64,000 nucleotides of DNA from Sycobia sp. Sy_11 (GCA_018907035.1 JACCIC010000215.1:62001-126000); one strand, 5' to 3'. Shown: positions 1 through 12,332, counted from the stretch's first letter. Notes: generated from the letters alone by a model not told the origin. Numbers and translations are program-made.

Positions 1-303
1 GAAAATCATTTTACTTTCATTAACAAATTAAGTTAATGGTTTTAACAATCAGTTTCACCAGCGGCCAGTAGGTGGCGTCTTAAATCACGAGCATCAACTC
101 AAAGTAGTCCACTTAAAGTACTAATACCAGGCCAGCTCAAACGAATGTTCATATCCAACTTTGGGATTCGTATTCTAAAGAAGGTGTGACGTTAGTTGGT
201 ATTACCTTTTTTATTCTTCAGGTTAATCTGACACTACACTCACATCTTATGGAAATCTTTTGATTCTTGTAAATTTTATTTTCTTTTACGTGAGAAAATC
301 TGC

Positions 304-335
<32 letters not shown>

Positions 336-527
336 CTCTGTCTTCCTTTCCCTTCTCTTATAAAATGGTTCTGTATGTCAAATTATACTGAATATAATTT
401 GTGATGACAATTATATTTTTGTTTTTATATATTATATTAACTTCAGAATTGTGACAAGAGACTGTTTTTTTTTAGTTTGAAGAAAAGAAATTATTGCAAA
501 ATAGGGTTCTTTTACCAACAGCCTCGA

Positions 528-578
<51 letters not shown>

Positions 579-1616
579 CGTCACTTCTGCTGAAAAAGGA
601 AATATCCATTGTCTGCTTAAAAAATATGCTGTTCGTCCTACAATTTTGCTTGAATTTCAGTTGGCATCACCTCGAAAATATTCACGGTATTTAATTGAAA
701 AAATGAAAATATACGAAGTATGTAATATATATTGTATATTATATATAAACATTTTAAATACGGTTTCTACTGAGAAATATTGTATTAGCATGTACGGGCG
801 GTTGATTACGATATCCCGTTTCCTCAAGACGATTTATACATGCAGTTGTGTGTTTGGATGATAGAATGCGATGTCCAGGTGTCTCTGGGTGATTTCTACA
901 GGCAATATTATATTTAGTTGATAGAAAACGGAGTCTAGATATGAGGAAATCAACTTCTATGTGAAGATTCATGTTGAGACGGTACTCTTTCCGAACGACT
1001 TCAACGGGGACTATCGTGTTTAGTTGGTAGGAAACGATGTTTAGGGATGTCGGGTCAACTTCTACGGGGAGTTTCGTGTTCGCATCATAGAATGCGATTT
1101 CCAGATGATTTGGAACGGCTTCAACGGGGAGTGTCATGTATAGTTAGTGGGAAACGATGTCCAGGTACCTCATTACGACTTCTATGAAGAGATTAGTATT
1201 CTATCATTCGAACACGTACACTCCCAGTAAGAGTCGTCCCGAGATAACTGGAAATTATATTCGACCTCCCCAACACAAAACTCTCTATAGCAGTCGTCCC
1301 GAGATATTCCCTATAGTCCGAACATGATTCTCTCTGTAAACTTCGTCTCGAGATACTTGCACATCTTTTTCTACCGCTCGCAAAGTACAATTTTTTCCAT
1401 TGAAGCCGTATTTAATATGCATGTATATATATATTGTATAAAATGGTCGACAAAATATTAACTTTTTGAAGTGGACGCTACATTGAAGCAGCTTTTTATA
1501 CAGAAGCGACGATAGGTAAATTACGGTCAATTATTTATAGAAATGTAGATTTGTATATATAAGAGTACTTTTTACTCAATTATTATTTCGGGCGAAGCCG
1601 AGACGGGGGATGCTAG
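1..1616 (+). mobile_element. Helitron-like non-autonomous element, 3' portion
   Basis: The 3' end carries a short hairpin (TCGG-GCGAAG-CCGA, 1588-1601), then about 11 bases and CTAG at 1613-1616 followed by T. That is the layout expected of a Helitron 3' terminus inserted between A and T. The body matches the elements at 10372-12332, 12548-13560 and the arms near 17 and 19 kb: the same leader, a (TC)n tract at 304-332, a (TA)n tract at 531-574 and a ~60-bp tandem repeat from about 845 to 1390. The 5' end lies outside the window. No Rep/helicase reading frame is present, so it would depend on an autonomous partner. It sits in the FIG4 intron upstream of the exon at 3053. Confidence 0.6.
531..574. 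repeat. (TA)n microsatellite
   Basis: Uninterrupted TA array inside the Helitron-like element; the sister element at 10372-12332 has one at the same place. Confidence 0.95.
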
Positions 1617-3052
1617 TTTATACATAAATTTGGAAAGTTTAGGTCAATGTTGAGAATTAGAGAAAAATTTACATTTGATCAGAAGAATTAAATTCTAAAA
1701 ATCTCTTATTATATTATACATTTTTTTTGTTGTGTTAAAATGGTTGTATTATAATGATCATGTATGATAAAATTAATTCTATTACTGAACAATAATAACA
1801 TAATCGATTTGGATTGGTTTAAGCAACATGCATTTATAATATTCTATAAATTATTTTATTCTATGTCCCTCTTAAACTTTAAGATTTCTTAAACTTAGAC
1901 GTTAATGACTCTTATTTACGCCACGGCTGAAATTTTTCTTCTCTCGGTTTTGCTTTTCACCTTCGTAAATCGACTTTAGGCGGTCTGGCGAAGTTAATTT
2001 TTACACTTAGTGCCCTGAGCCAGCGATTTTTGCTGTAATTCTTTTTGTACGCTATACTTCTCGATTCCTCGGGCAGAACGTAGAGCATTATATAATATTA
2101 ATTGATATATTTTGTTGTAACGGTCGAGACTCTAGAACTTGATACTTCGCAGGCATGTTTTACGCTTGACGTTCAACATGTATACGTTACCACGTTACAT
2201 CTGAGACTAACTAGTTAATTAGGCCACTTACATTGTAAAGCAAGTTTCAAAAATTATATAATTATAAACTGGCAGTCAGTTTTGCTTCACAGAAATGGTT
2301 CACAAAATGTCAATATCAATAATTTGACTATGGAAAGGAACTGGAATTTTATATCTTAGTTTTCTACTGACAATCAAGTTTGAATACTGATATGTATAAC
2401 TAAATTATGCTTCCGAGCTAACTATTTTAAATTTCAATTCTTTGTTGCTTGTAAATAAATCGCATTGTATATTTGTAGAAGACTTACTTGCTTGTCAACA
2501 TCGCTCTTTGAAGCTACTGAAGTCTTGCATGACTTATATATTTCCAAAAAATAAAATGACATAACCACTAACTATAGATTAAACGGCGACAAGTGAGAAA
2601 AAAATTTATTTCTTATAAAAGAAATGATATAATCAATAATAAGAAAGCTATTAAATGATCATATAATATGATATATCAATTTATTTTACGGCTCACTCTA
2701 TGGATTATAGGAAGTCTCAAGAAATAATTATAAATGATAGTAAACTATGAGAAATTACATGATAACGTAATCAAAAAATGACCGATGTTTTAAAGAATTT
2801 GCTAATTGATATTCATTTTTAACAGCATTTAATAGTTATATTTAGTCTACTGTAAATTTAGTTGATCCTTACTATCTCAAATTATTTCATATAAAATTTA
2901 ATTCTTTGTTAAGTAAGTTTTCGTTCTTCTCATTCCCTTTTTCGAACTATTTTCTAATGAATATAAAACATTCTTCAACGAAAATTATATTGAATCTTAC
3001 ATTTGTTAAGTTTGAAGAGATTACATAAGTTATAATTTTTTATCATTTATAG
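1617..3052 (+). other. FIG4 intron, unique AT-rich DNA
   Basis: I see no coding segment or recognisable repeat. The sequence ends in a splice acceptor (TTTATAG at 3046-3052) directly before the first FIG4 exon of the window. Confidence 0.6.
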
Positions 3053-5011
3053 AAAAACTGCGCCATGGACTAGTCAAGGAAACGATATTATGCAGACATT
3101 GAGCAGGTATTATAGCAATACTTTTAGTGATCAAGAAAAGCAGCAAACTATTAATTTATTTTTAGGTAAATCAAATGTTAGATACAGCAAATAAAATATA
3201 TTAAAAGATTCATTCATTTTAGATTGACTTAGTGGAATTTAACAAAATATATTTAACTTTATAATATTTTTATTATTATTCTTATATATTTATTTTCTTA
3301 TACATAGGTTTATTTATTCCTGAAGAAGGAAAACCTTCCATATGGGAATTATTTACCGATTATTATCTGCATCACAAGATTTCGTGTAAATATATTCGTA
3401 AAACAAAATTCTTAACACAGTGGTGGGACAAGAATCTCTTAAATTATCTTCCTTATACTATATTTGACGTAACTAAAGTTTATACTGAAATAATTCAAAT
3501 ACTAAATACAGAAGAGGATGTGATTGATATTTATTACGACTATTATAGGTAATAATCTTTAAGCCATTCTTTCAAATATTGATCTTATCCCTTGGGTAGT
3601 AATTTTGCAAAACAGTTATGGATTTTTGAATGGACTATAATTGCTTAAGTTCCACGTCTAATATGTTTTATCGTTCTTAACTTAATTTAATAAATATTTT
3701 TATGGCTCTTACAGTTATTATAATATCATATATTAGCTAAAATAATCACAGTCAGACTGTCTTTGTTTATGATCATCACCATATATTCTAAAATAAAACT
3801 TATTACTACAATAAATTATATTAGAAAATTAAAAATAAAAATAAAATAAAATTAATAATAAAATATAAAAATGAAAATAAAAATACAATAATAAGTAAAA
3901 TAACAAATAAAAAATAATAAAAGTACTTATCCTATCTTAGTAAAGGACAACCTTATTATTATTATTTATTTTTATTTTTATATTTTATTATTAATTTTAT
4001 TTTATTTTTATTTGTAATTTTTTAATATAATTTATTGTAGTAATACGTTTTATTTCAGATTCTACGGGGGTGATCATAAACAAGGACAGTCTGACTGTCA
4101 TTACTTTAGCTAATATATGATATTATAAAGACTGTAAGACCGATAAAAATATTTATTAATTTAATTCAGAACAGTCGACATAAGTACAATTTTTATTTTA
4201 GTTCTTAACTTAAGTTACCAGAGTGAAAATGAATTTAGCTTATTGTGTTTACATTCCTCTAAATTATAGATTATTAAAAGAAACTAAGGCATATATGTAG
4301 AAAATATCTGTAATAATCTCCACATTCAACAGTGCTCATAATTTAAATAGAAAATCAGGAAGAAATAGAATTTTGATTCAATTATATGATAGCAGGTTGT
4401 TTAGTTTTTAGATCATTAAATAAATTTGCATTTGTAGATGTATATTAGTAATAATTTCTCGTATTTGTATAGCTTAAAAATTATTTTTGTAGTTCGCCAG
4501 AAAACGAAGGTTAGTGTTCATAAGTAATCACTTAAATTTTGTTAATGAACAATTTTTGAAGATTATATGTTATATTATTCAAGATCATATGCTTTATCAA
4601 TTATATCACATTATAAAATATTACAAGGTTGACGTAAAATAAAAAATTAAGACCGAAAACTTAATCTGTTATATCTGATGAGCAGAAATGGAAAATTTAT
4701 ATTTGATGATCGGTTGATTTGAGAATGATTTGAAAGATTGGCTCATTTATTCGGATCTAATTAGTTTATTGTTAAATTATTTTATTCACTGCTAGACCGT
4801 ACGAGATATCCTTGTTAGCAGAAGTATTTTCTTTCAAAATTAGCCATTCTATTCGCGATTTCATGCCTCATTTTACGACCAACTATAGTCCATTTGCTGT
4901 AAGAGTTAGACCTGGTAGAAGAAGAGAAGAAGCTGGAAATAAAAATACTAACATGAAAAATCCTTCTTTAACTGGTCAGAGTAGCACAAGCAGCGCAGCA
5001 TCTAGTGCAAG
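3053..5011 (+). CDS. FIG4: FIG4 phosphoinositide 5-phosphatase, three internal exons
   Basis: FIG4 (Sac3) is a Sac-domain phosphatase acting on PI(3,5)P2; it works on endolysosomal membranes in a complex with PIKfyve/Fab1 and Vac14. Exons: 3053-3165, 3308-3548 and 4796-5011, each with AG acceptor and GT donor and phases that join. The first reads [20 protein letters not shown] and on to INLFLG, a stretch I recognise from animal FIG4. The second contains [19 protein letters not shown] and a TQWWDKNLL segment. The third has [22 protein letters not shown] and a Ser-rich low-complexity tail. The catalytic CX5R(T) motif lies upstream, outside the window. The last exon ends with two bases of a codon, completed only at 39671 across a ~34.7-kb intron. 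Identification is from memory of the family but many segments agree. Confidence 0.9.
3655..4190. mobile_element. Fold-back of two PLE 3' ends
   Basis: Arms of about 200 bases (3660-3868 and 3940-4160) are inverted copies with a short AT-rich spacer. They share the motif CAGTCAGACTGTC, a run of AATAAA-like repeats, and ends that read CTGTAAGACCGATAAAAATA. The same terminal sequence follows PLE reading frames at 22070-22960 and 53460-53640, so I call these inverted PLE 3' ends. It lies between two FIG4 exons. RNA of this segment could form a long hairpin. Confidence 0.55.
4191..4795 (+). other. FIG4 intron remainder
   Basis: AT-rich, no repeat or coding signal seen; ends in the acceptor CACTGCTAG before the exon at 4796. 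Confidence 0.55.
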
Positions 5012-5329
5012 GTACGTTATTACGCATTTAATCAAATTACAAATTAAAGAAGCTTGATTACGTTCTGACGCAGAAATGCGGATCCTCACTTCAACTGTTT
5101 TTATATGATAAATTATAGACATAATGATTGTAACTTTTACATATTAAAGATACTTAGAGAACAAAATTAATAGTAATCCAGTAACTTTTGAATTATCAAT
5201 TATGTCTAAATTTCATTGTTTATGAAATTTTTAAATACTTTTATAAATCCCTCACCGTAGTAACAATATACATATATTGAAGAAACTGAAGGATTTCTTC
5301 TGTATTCCAACCGAGTGTGTAATATAATA

Positions 5330-6552
5330 CGAGGGTGGATTGATAAGCTTCCGGCTTGACTAAGAAAAACAACGTTTTTAAGAACTTTTTTTTATTTCTC
5401 AACATAATCTCCTCCAAGTCTGATACATTTCTCATAGCGGTGTTCTTGTCTAGCAATGCCATCTCATTTACAGCTTCGATTACTTCTTCATTGTCTGCAA
5501 ATCTCATACCGTGAAGCCATTTTTTGAAGTTAGGAAACATAATAGTCACTCGGGACTAGATCTGGAGAGTAGGGAGAGTGCGGCATCAATTCAAACTTCA
5601 GATCGTTGATTTTAGCCATCGCAACGATTGACGTGTGAGCTGGTGCGTTATCGTGATGAAATAAGATTTTTTTCTTCGCCAGATGAGATCGTTTAATTTT
5701 CACTTCGTAGCACAAACGTTGCAATAAGTCTGCGTAGTATTGACCAGTGATAGTTTTACCCTTTTCAAGATAATCAATATATATAAAACCTCTTGCATCC
5801 CAAAAAACATTAGCCATAACCTTGTACGCCGAAAAAATTGTTTTTGCCTTCTTTGGAGTTGGTTTCCCTAGTCCAATCCACTGTTTAGACTATTGCTTGG
5901 TTTCAGGAGTGTAGTGGTGGATCCAAGTTTCGTTAACGGTTATCAATTGACGCAAAAATTCGCTTGGTACGCTTATACAACGCCAAATTGGCGGTAGAAA
6001 TTTTCTTTCGAATCAATTTTTGGTCGACTGTTAGCAAACGCGGCACCTATCTTGCACAGAACTTTTACATATACAAATGTTGGTGCAAAATATTTTGTAC
6101 ACGTTCATATGAGATCTTACAGGTCTCAGCTATCTGCACTTTTAATCTGCGGTCTTTCAGCACTATTTGATGGCTTTTTTCCATCATATCTGGAGTTCTG
6201 ACCTCAATGGGGCGTCCTGAGCAAGGCTCATCAGAGGTGCTCACACGACCCTTTTTAAACTCGGAAACCCACTGCTTAACGGTTGAATATGATTTAATTT
6301 GCTTTAATTTGCTTCGGAGTTAACCCCTTCAAATAAAAGTATTTGATGACAGCACGATTTTCCAGCTTTTCCATTTTTACTAAAAACACAGAAGCGTCAT
6401 GTTCAGCCTGCTCTAAATCCTAAACTGACATGGCGATCGGACTGAAACTATAGCTACAAGCTATCTAAGGATGGTACTATAGAACGTCACCTCAAGGTAG
6501 GCCTAGTGGCGCCATCTCTTGGTCAGGCCGGAACCTTATCAATCCACACTCG
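5330..6552 (-). mobile_element. mariner, irritans-type, decayed
   Basis: Inverted terminal repeats of about 28 bases (left CGAGGGTGGATTGATAAGC; right, reversed, CGAGTGTGGATTGATAAGG), flanked by TA on both sides. Length 1223 bp is close to a complete mariner. The - strand encodes a broken transposase from about 6374 to 5360. Confidence 0.85.
5360..6374 (-). pseudogene. mariner transposase pseudogene (irritans-type)
   Basis: DD34D cut-and-paste transposase remnant. Readable blocks on the - strand: an N-terminal start MEKLENRAVIKYF near 6374, the first catalytic block as TVNETWIHHYTPE near 5925 (the usual Asp is Asn here), MANVFWDARGFIYIDYLEKG near 5817, the second catalytic block HHDNAPAHTS near 5640 and the third YSPDLVPSDYY near 5560. 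Stops and frame changes separate the blocks; the C-terminal part is frame-shifted. The family normally encodes about 340-350 residues in one frame. The element cannot make active protein. Confidence 0.85.
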
Positions 6553-7204
6553 TATATGTATGAGTAATATACTATGCTATTAGTTTCTGTATTAAAAACG
6601 AACTTTGTATAGAATTTTATCTCATAAAAAATAAATGTAATATTTCAGATATTTGTAAAGTTAAAACAATTCTATAATAATATAAATGATGTATAATTCA
6701 TCTAACAATACGAAGTTCAACATTAATTCTTTCGTGAACCACATAATGTAACCCTAATTTGTACTAATACTACATGGTGATGTCAATGATCATATTATAC
6801 ATATAAGTATAGATATATCAAATACACCATATATGTGATGTTTGTAATCAAAACTTTATCTTGACCAATTTTGAGTTATTGAGACTAACAAGGATGCTCT
6901 ATTAGCTTAGTTTTGTATTATTAAGCAGTTCAGAATATTTGAAATGCGTTTGACTTTATTCTAAGGAAAGTTTAGAGATCTGCCTGCTAATCAAATCTGT
7001 TAATCCGTGTTTATGGACTCTTCGGTTATAGTTCTAGTGATAAGCAGCGTAACTGATTTAAATATAAAGATTTTTTATTTTAGTTTATTATTAGTTATTA
7101 GTTCATATTAAGTTTACTTGTTCGCGACAGGTTACACGTTTCCGTTCAATTGCTTCAATTTTTACTTCAATGCTCAATTTACGGTTCTAATTGATTTTTC
7201 AAAA
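6553..7204. other. intronic AT-rich stretch
   Basis: No gene or repeat recognised. Confidence 0.4.
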
Positions 7205-7600
7205 CTTCTTGTGAATTCTTGTACATATTTATCTTGTACATATATAAATTAATAAATAGGAAGAATCTGAAATAGAACTTATTACTATAATAAATTCTAT
7301 TAAAAATTGACAGTTAAAAATAAAAATAAAATAAAATGAATAATAAAATACAATCAAAATAAAATAATAAATAGAATAATAAAAACAATATTCTATGTTA
7401 ACAAAGCACACGCTGACTGCCCCCACCACTTTAAATTTAGATTCACCTTTGGTGTCCGACTTTTCGAACCGATACGGTGCATCCTGAGGAACTAAACTAA
7501 ATTGAAAAACTCAGCATGCTACTTTAGCTACCCCATATGCTACTTTATCCTACCCCATCCCTACTACAAATTTATTTGTATACAATTTATAGGACACCCA
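7205..7600 (-). mobile_element. PLE 3' end fragment (- strand)
   Basis: Reverse complement matches the region downstream of the PLE reading frame at 21720-22020: the same run of AAAATAAAA-type repeats, the same CACCACTTTAAATTTAGATTCACC block and a hammerhead-like core. No reverse-transcriptase sequence remains. Confidence 0.6.
7453..7493 (-). ncRNA. hammerhead ribozyme-like motif, degraded
   Basis: On the - strand: GTTC, CTCAGGA (consensus CUGANGA with one change), a stem II CACCG-TAT-CGGTT, GAAAA, GTC, GGAC. Stem I GUUC/GGAC pairs with one G-U. Core changes suggest it is inactive. Hammerheads are an established feature of PLE termini. Confidence 0.45.
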
Positions 7601-7619
7601 CCTTCTTGTACATATTTGT

Positions 7620-7650
<31 letters not shown>
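7620..7650. repeat. (TA)n microsatellite
   Basis: Directly abuts the Helitron 3' terminus at 7651. Confidence 0.9.
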
Positions 7651-7655
<5 letters not shown>

Positions 7656-7861
7656 TAGCATCTCCTGTCTCGGCTTCGTCGGGTATAATAATTTAACCGA
7701 TTTAGTAAACAATTCAATAATATCTAAATAAAAAGTACTTTTTATATAAAACTCTATATTACTCTAAATAATTAACCGTAATTTACCTATTGTTGCTTCT
7801 TTATATACAGTATGTAGATATAGAATGTGCAACCGTATTTAGTATACCTATATATGCAATT
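7651..7861 (-). mobile_element. Helitron-like 3' end fragment
   Basis: Reading the - strand, the segment ends in a hairpin plus GATGCTAG, and its last ~200 bases match the 3' ends at 1616 and 12332 (shared GGTAAATTACGGT and AAGTACTTTTTA blocks). It is 5'-truncated at a mariner fragment that starts near 7862. Confidence 0.6.
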
Positions 7862-8678
7862 AAATATTGTGTATTATGCATCAAACAGTTTCCTTGTGCC
7901 TAAAAAGAATTGGGATATATTCAAAAGGTTGGAAACTGGGTACCGCACTAATTGAAGCCAAGAGAGTCGAACGGCGATTTAGCATGTCCGAATTGTTACT
8001 GCAGCGATATAAAAATCAATTATTTTTGCATCGTATTGTCACTGGTAATGAAAAATGGATATATTAAGATAACCCTAAGCGTATACAAATCGTATACAAA
8101 GCTCAGCGATTCGAGCCCCTTGACGCGAAAACGAAATATTCACGTAAATAAAATCATGCTCTGCATATCGTGATTGGCTGAAAAACGTGTCGTATACTAC
8201 CAAGTTAAAACCATCAATGGACCATTGTATCATACCCAACTTATTCGTTTGAAGCGAGCATTACTGGAAAAATGGACAGAATATGAGACAAGTCCTGAGT
8301 CCGGTATTTTTCATCAGGGTAACACTCAGCCACATGTTGCAGTTTCGGTCAACAATTGTTTGGCAAATAAGTTTGCCTCACCCGACTTAGAATCTAGACT
8401 TGGCTCCATCTGACACCACTTGTTTCCATCAATGCAGAATTCTCTTAGGAGGATACGCTTCAGTTCAGTAGAGGAAATCAAAAATTGGATCGATATGTTC
8501 TTGGACTCGAAAGAGGAGACATTTTTTTTATCCAGAATGCACAAATTTCCAGAAACTTGGAAAAAAGTTATAGCTTTTGATGGGCGATACTTTGGATAAA
8601 GTATATATAACCATGGCTTTATAATAAAACCTCACATTTTGGAGAGAAAAAACGCTAGATAATTACTTGTACACTCAA
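7862..8678 (+). pseudogene. mariner transposase fragment, 5'-truncated
   Basis: Coding remnants include KRVERRFSMSELLLQRYKN, FLHRIVTGNEKWIY (first catalytic Asp replaced by Asn), an HQGNTQPHV remnant of the second block, and LDLAPSD from the third. Many stops. The right terminal repeat reads ATAATTACTTGTACACTCAA followed by TA at 8679-8680. The left end is missing. The right terminus resembles that of the element at 22109-22895, so both may belong to one family distinct from the intact mariners. Confidence 0.75.
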
Positions 8679-8687
8679 TATGTGTGT

Positions 8688-8747
8688 TTGCCTGTGTGTG
8701 CGTGTGTGTGCGTGCGTGTGCGTGTGTGAGTGTTTCCTAAGATGATA

Positions 8748-8786
<39 letters not shown>
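8688..8786. repeat. (GT)n followed by (TA)n
   Basis: Impure GT/GC repeats 8688-8733, then TA array 8752-8786. Confidence 0.9.
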
Positions 8787-8790
<4 letters not shown>

Positions 8791-8841
8791 CATTTTATAA
8801 GTATCTTATCACCTAAGTTCAAAACTGTCTTTATTAGCCTA

Positions 8842-9740
8842 ATTATTATGAGCACTATCAAATTCAAGCGACTTGTAGAAAAGTTGACATGCTGGACGTT
8901 TGAGAAATTTTTCAACGAGGCAAATATCGGGGTACTTAGTTAGTAGCAGTTCTTGTTCATAGAAACATCCACAAGTGGTTTATATAAACTTTTTTTTATA
9001 TTCCTGCAACTCTGCTGAAGGTGAATGTTTTTGTATACCTATTAGGTGTAGGTAATTTATGTAGACCTATTAAGTTATATGCATGCTTTCTCAAAATTCA
9101 GCTTCCATTTATTTACTGACACTTTATCTCCAAAATTCAATTTATTCATTATTTTCATTATTTGTACTTTGCCAGTAATGCTCTTCAAATTTGTAATTTA
9201 TTTATCAATATAACATCTTTTAGCTTTCCATCGGTATTTCTATCGTTGTTATTAGTATTATAATTATTATCAATATAATTTATTATCAGCAGTAATAAAA
9301 CTCGCTGTGTTGTAAATCTATTTGAATTACCGTGAAAACGGTAAAATTGTACCCGCATTGTTTCTTTCATGATACGATTGTCAAGCTCAGAAATAAATGC
9401 CTTCAGATTATTGTACGTTGAGTATAGCCAAATATATGTTTCTAATGAGTTTTTAAAATCTGCATTGTACAATTTTTCCCTCTGTCGGTATGAAGACTCT
9501 TTGGTAAACGTCCACACTTAAGAACAATATTAAAAGCTGTAGAAACATCTTTATCAGTTTTCGCATGAAGGGTACATTAAAATTTCAATAAGCTATGTAT
9601 GACTCTAATCATCTATCTGTATCCTCTATTGTCTCTAGCATGAGATTACAATTCAACAAGATCTGCTTTCCATTTATCATCATTATCATGTGGTTAACAT
9701 TTTTGTCGATTATAATTTCGACGAACAGACCTATGAATTT
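8842..9740 (-). pseudogene. Polinton/Maverick-type integrase remnant with chromo-like tail
   Basis: On the - strand I read, in order, an integrase core block KWKADLVELQ (first Asp) near 9674-9645, KTDKDVSTAF near 9560, SLHTDRGK (second Asp) near 9500, YNADFKNSLETYIWLYSTYN, then LKAFISELDNRIMKETM with the Glu position. A chromo-like end, YEQELLLTKYPDICLVEKFL, lies near 8940. These match my memory of rve integrases of Polintons and the related 'transposon-derived protein F54H12.3' family. The frame breaks several times, so it is dead. No other Polinton gene (polymerase B, capsid, ATPase) was recognised nearby. Confidence 0.6.
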
Positions 9741-10324
9741 CTATCACTATTGTTATTTTCATTGTAAGCTTTATTGTCCCTTTGACTGCTACTCTTAGAA
9801 TATATTGCAGCTTATTATTAATATTAATTTATTCAACTCTAATTTTCTTTTTATATGCATTGAATGAAGTTTTTGAATCAACAATTCTTATTTCAAATTA
9901 TTCTGTAGATGGTGATATTGCAGGAAAAATATCGATTTTTTCATTTATCTTCTCCAAAATTATTAATAAATTAGAAGTTGAATTTTGCACATCTGTTCTC
10001 AATGTTTCCAAATTAACGACATTATTTACTTTAACTAGTTCTGCAAGATTACATAGCCGTTTATTTTGCATATAATATTGACTATCCTATTTAACTTTAA
10101 ATCCAACGACAGGCGGATTTTGACTGCTTTCAGTTTTCTAGCTTACGTCAGAATGTGTCGACACTTATTATTAAGAGTATTCGTTACCTCTGAAGAAAGT
10201 TCGAATATATCGCAGCGACTACTAGAGAAATTAATTGCGGTGGTTTTCTGAACTAGATAGAATTTTCTGTATTACAGAATTTTCAGGGAGGAAGTATATT
10301 ATAATTTTTGAAAAGTAGAAACTG

Positions 10325-10326
<2 letters not shown>
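9741..10326. other. unassigned flank of the integrase remnant
   Basis: Possibly part of the same element: the - strand near 9880-10070 has an open, Asn/Leu-rich stretch (QNKRLCNLAELVKVNN...). I do not recognise it. Confidence 0.3.

Positions 10327-10371
<45 letters not shown>
10327..10371. repeat. (TA)n microsatellite
   Basis: Abuts the 5' end of the Helitron-like element. Confidence 0.95.
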
Positions 10372-10374
<3 letters not shown>

Positions 10375-10807
10375 TATCATATCATACTAATTTATAAAGA
10401 CAAAGCGTGTTTTTGTTTGTACACGATAACTGAAAAAACTACTGAACCGAATGTTCTGAAATTTGACATATAGATTCTATATTATTTTGGGAAGGGCATA
10501 GGCTATGTTTTTTTTGAAAATCATTTTACTTTTAACAATAAATTAGTAACAGTTTTAGTGGTTAGTTTCACCAGCGGCCACTACGTGGCGTCTTGAATCA
10601 CGAACATCAACTCAATGTAGTCGGCTTAAAGTATTAATGCCAGACCAATTCAAGTGAATGTTCATATCCAACTTTGGGATCTGTATCCTAAAGAAGGTGT
10701 GACGTCAGTCGGTATTACCTTTTTTGTTCTTCAGGTTAATCTGACACTACTCTCAAACCTTATGGATATCATTTAATTTTTATAAATGTTATTTTCTCTT
10801 ACATGGG

Positions 10808-10848
<41 letters not shown>

Positions 10849-11044
10849 CTCTGTCTTCCTTTCGCTTCTCTTATAAAATGGTTCTGTATGTCAAATTATA
10901 CTGAATATAATTTGTGATGACAATTATATTTTTGTTTTTATACATTATATTAACTTCAGAATTGTGACAAGAGATTGTTTTTTTTAGTTTGAAGAAAAGA
11001 AATAATTGCAAAATAGGGTTCTTTTACCAACAACCTTGAAACTA

Positions 11045-11093
<49 letters not shown>

Positions 11094-12332
11094 TCGTCGC
11101 TTCTGCATAAAAAGGCAATATCCATCGTCTGCTTAAAAAATATGCTATTCGTATACCATATTTTATGTATATTATATTGTACATATTATATATATACATT
11201 TTAAATACGATTTCTATAGGCAGTTGTGTGTTCGAATGATAGAATGCAATGTCTAGATGTCTCTGGGTGATTTTTACGAGGAATATTGTATTTAGTTGAT
11301 AGAAAACGACGTCCAAATATGAGGAAATCAACTTCCATTAGAAGATCCGTGTTGGGACGGTAAAATACGATATCTAGGTCTTTCCGAACGTCTTCTATGG
11401 GGAGTATTGAGTTTAGTCGTTCGGAAGACATGCTAGCTTTCTCGGGACGACTTCTACTGGGACTACATTTTATTTTATTTAGTTGGTAGGAAACGATGTT
11501 TAGGTACATCCGGACAACTTATAGGGGGAGTTTTGTGTTCGGATGATAGAATGCGATTCGCAGGTGTTTTGAAATGACTTCTACGGGGAGTACCGTGTTT
11601 AGTTAGTAGAAAACGATGTCCAGGTATGACGGGACTACTTCCACGGGGAGTTTCGTGTTGGGATGATAGAATGCGATTCCCAAGTGTTTTGAAATGACTT
11701 CTACGGGGAGTACCGTGTTTAGTTAGTAGAAAACGATGTCCAGGTATAACGGGACGACTTACACGGGGAATTTCGTGTTCGGACGGTAGAATATGATGTC
11801 CAGGTATGCCGAGACGACTTATATGGGGAGATTAATGTTGGGACGTTCGAATACGATATCGGGATATTTTGGAACGACTTCTACGGGGAGTGTTAATAAG
11901 ACTTCTATAAAGAGATTCATTTTCTGTCATTTCAACACGCACATTTCCAATAAAAGTCCTGGGATACCTGGAAGTCGTATTCTACCTTCCCAACACAAAA
12001 CTCTCTATAGCAGTCGTCCCGAGACATGTTTTATATTCCGAACATGATACTCTCTACAAACGTCGTCTCGAGACACTTGGACGTCTTTTTTACCGCTCAA
12101 ACTCGAAAGTACAATTTTCCTCATAGAAGCCGTATGTAATATGCATACGTGTGTGTATTAAATACGGTTGTACATTCTGTATATACAGAAGCGACGATAG
12201 GTAAATTACGTTCAATTATTTATAGTAATATAGATTTTTATATATAGAGTACTTTTTACTTAGATATTTTTGTATTTCTTATGAAATCGGTTAAATTCTT
12301 ATCTCGGGCGAAGCCGAGACGGGGGATGCTAC
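10372..12332 (+). mobile_element. Helitron-like non-autonomous element
   Basis: Starts with TC in TCATATCATATCATACTAA, then a leader (GACAAAGCGTGTTTTTGTTT, CTACTGAACCGA, TGAAATTTGACATA) typical of insect non-autonomous Helitrons. It ends with hairpin CTCGGGCGAAGCCGAG, GACGGGGGATG and CTAC/T. About 1.96 kb long with no protein. Internal features are a (TC)n tract at 10809-10843, a (TA)n tract near 11048-11086 and the minisatellite. Both ends touch TA arrays. Confidence 0.6.
11215..12085 (+). repeat. ~60-bp minisatellite with 120-bp higher order
   Basis: Degenerate tandem copies of a ~60-base unit centred on TTCTACGGGGAGT..CGTGTT. Two unit types alternate: one reads AGTTAGTAGAAAACGATGTC, the other GGATGATAGAATGCGATTCC. 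Near-identical blocks at about 11580 and 11700 give a 120-bp period. The same array, more diverged, is at 845-1390. Confidence 0.8.
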
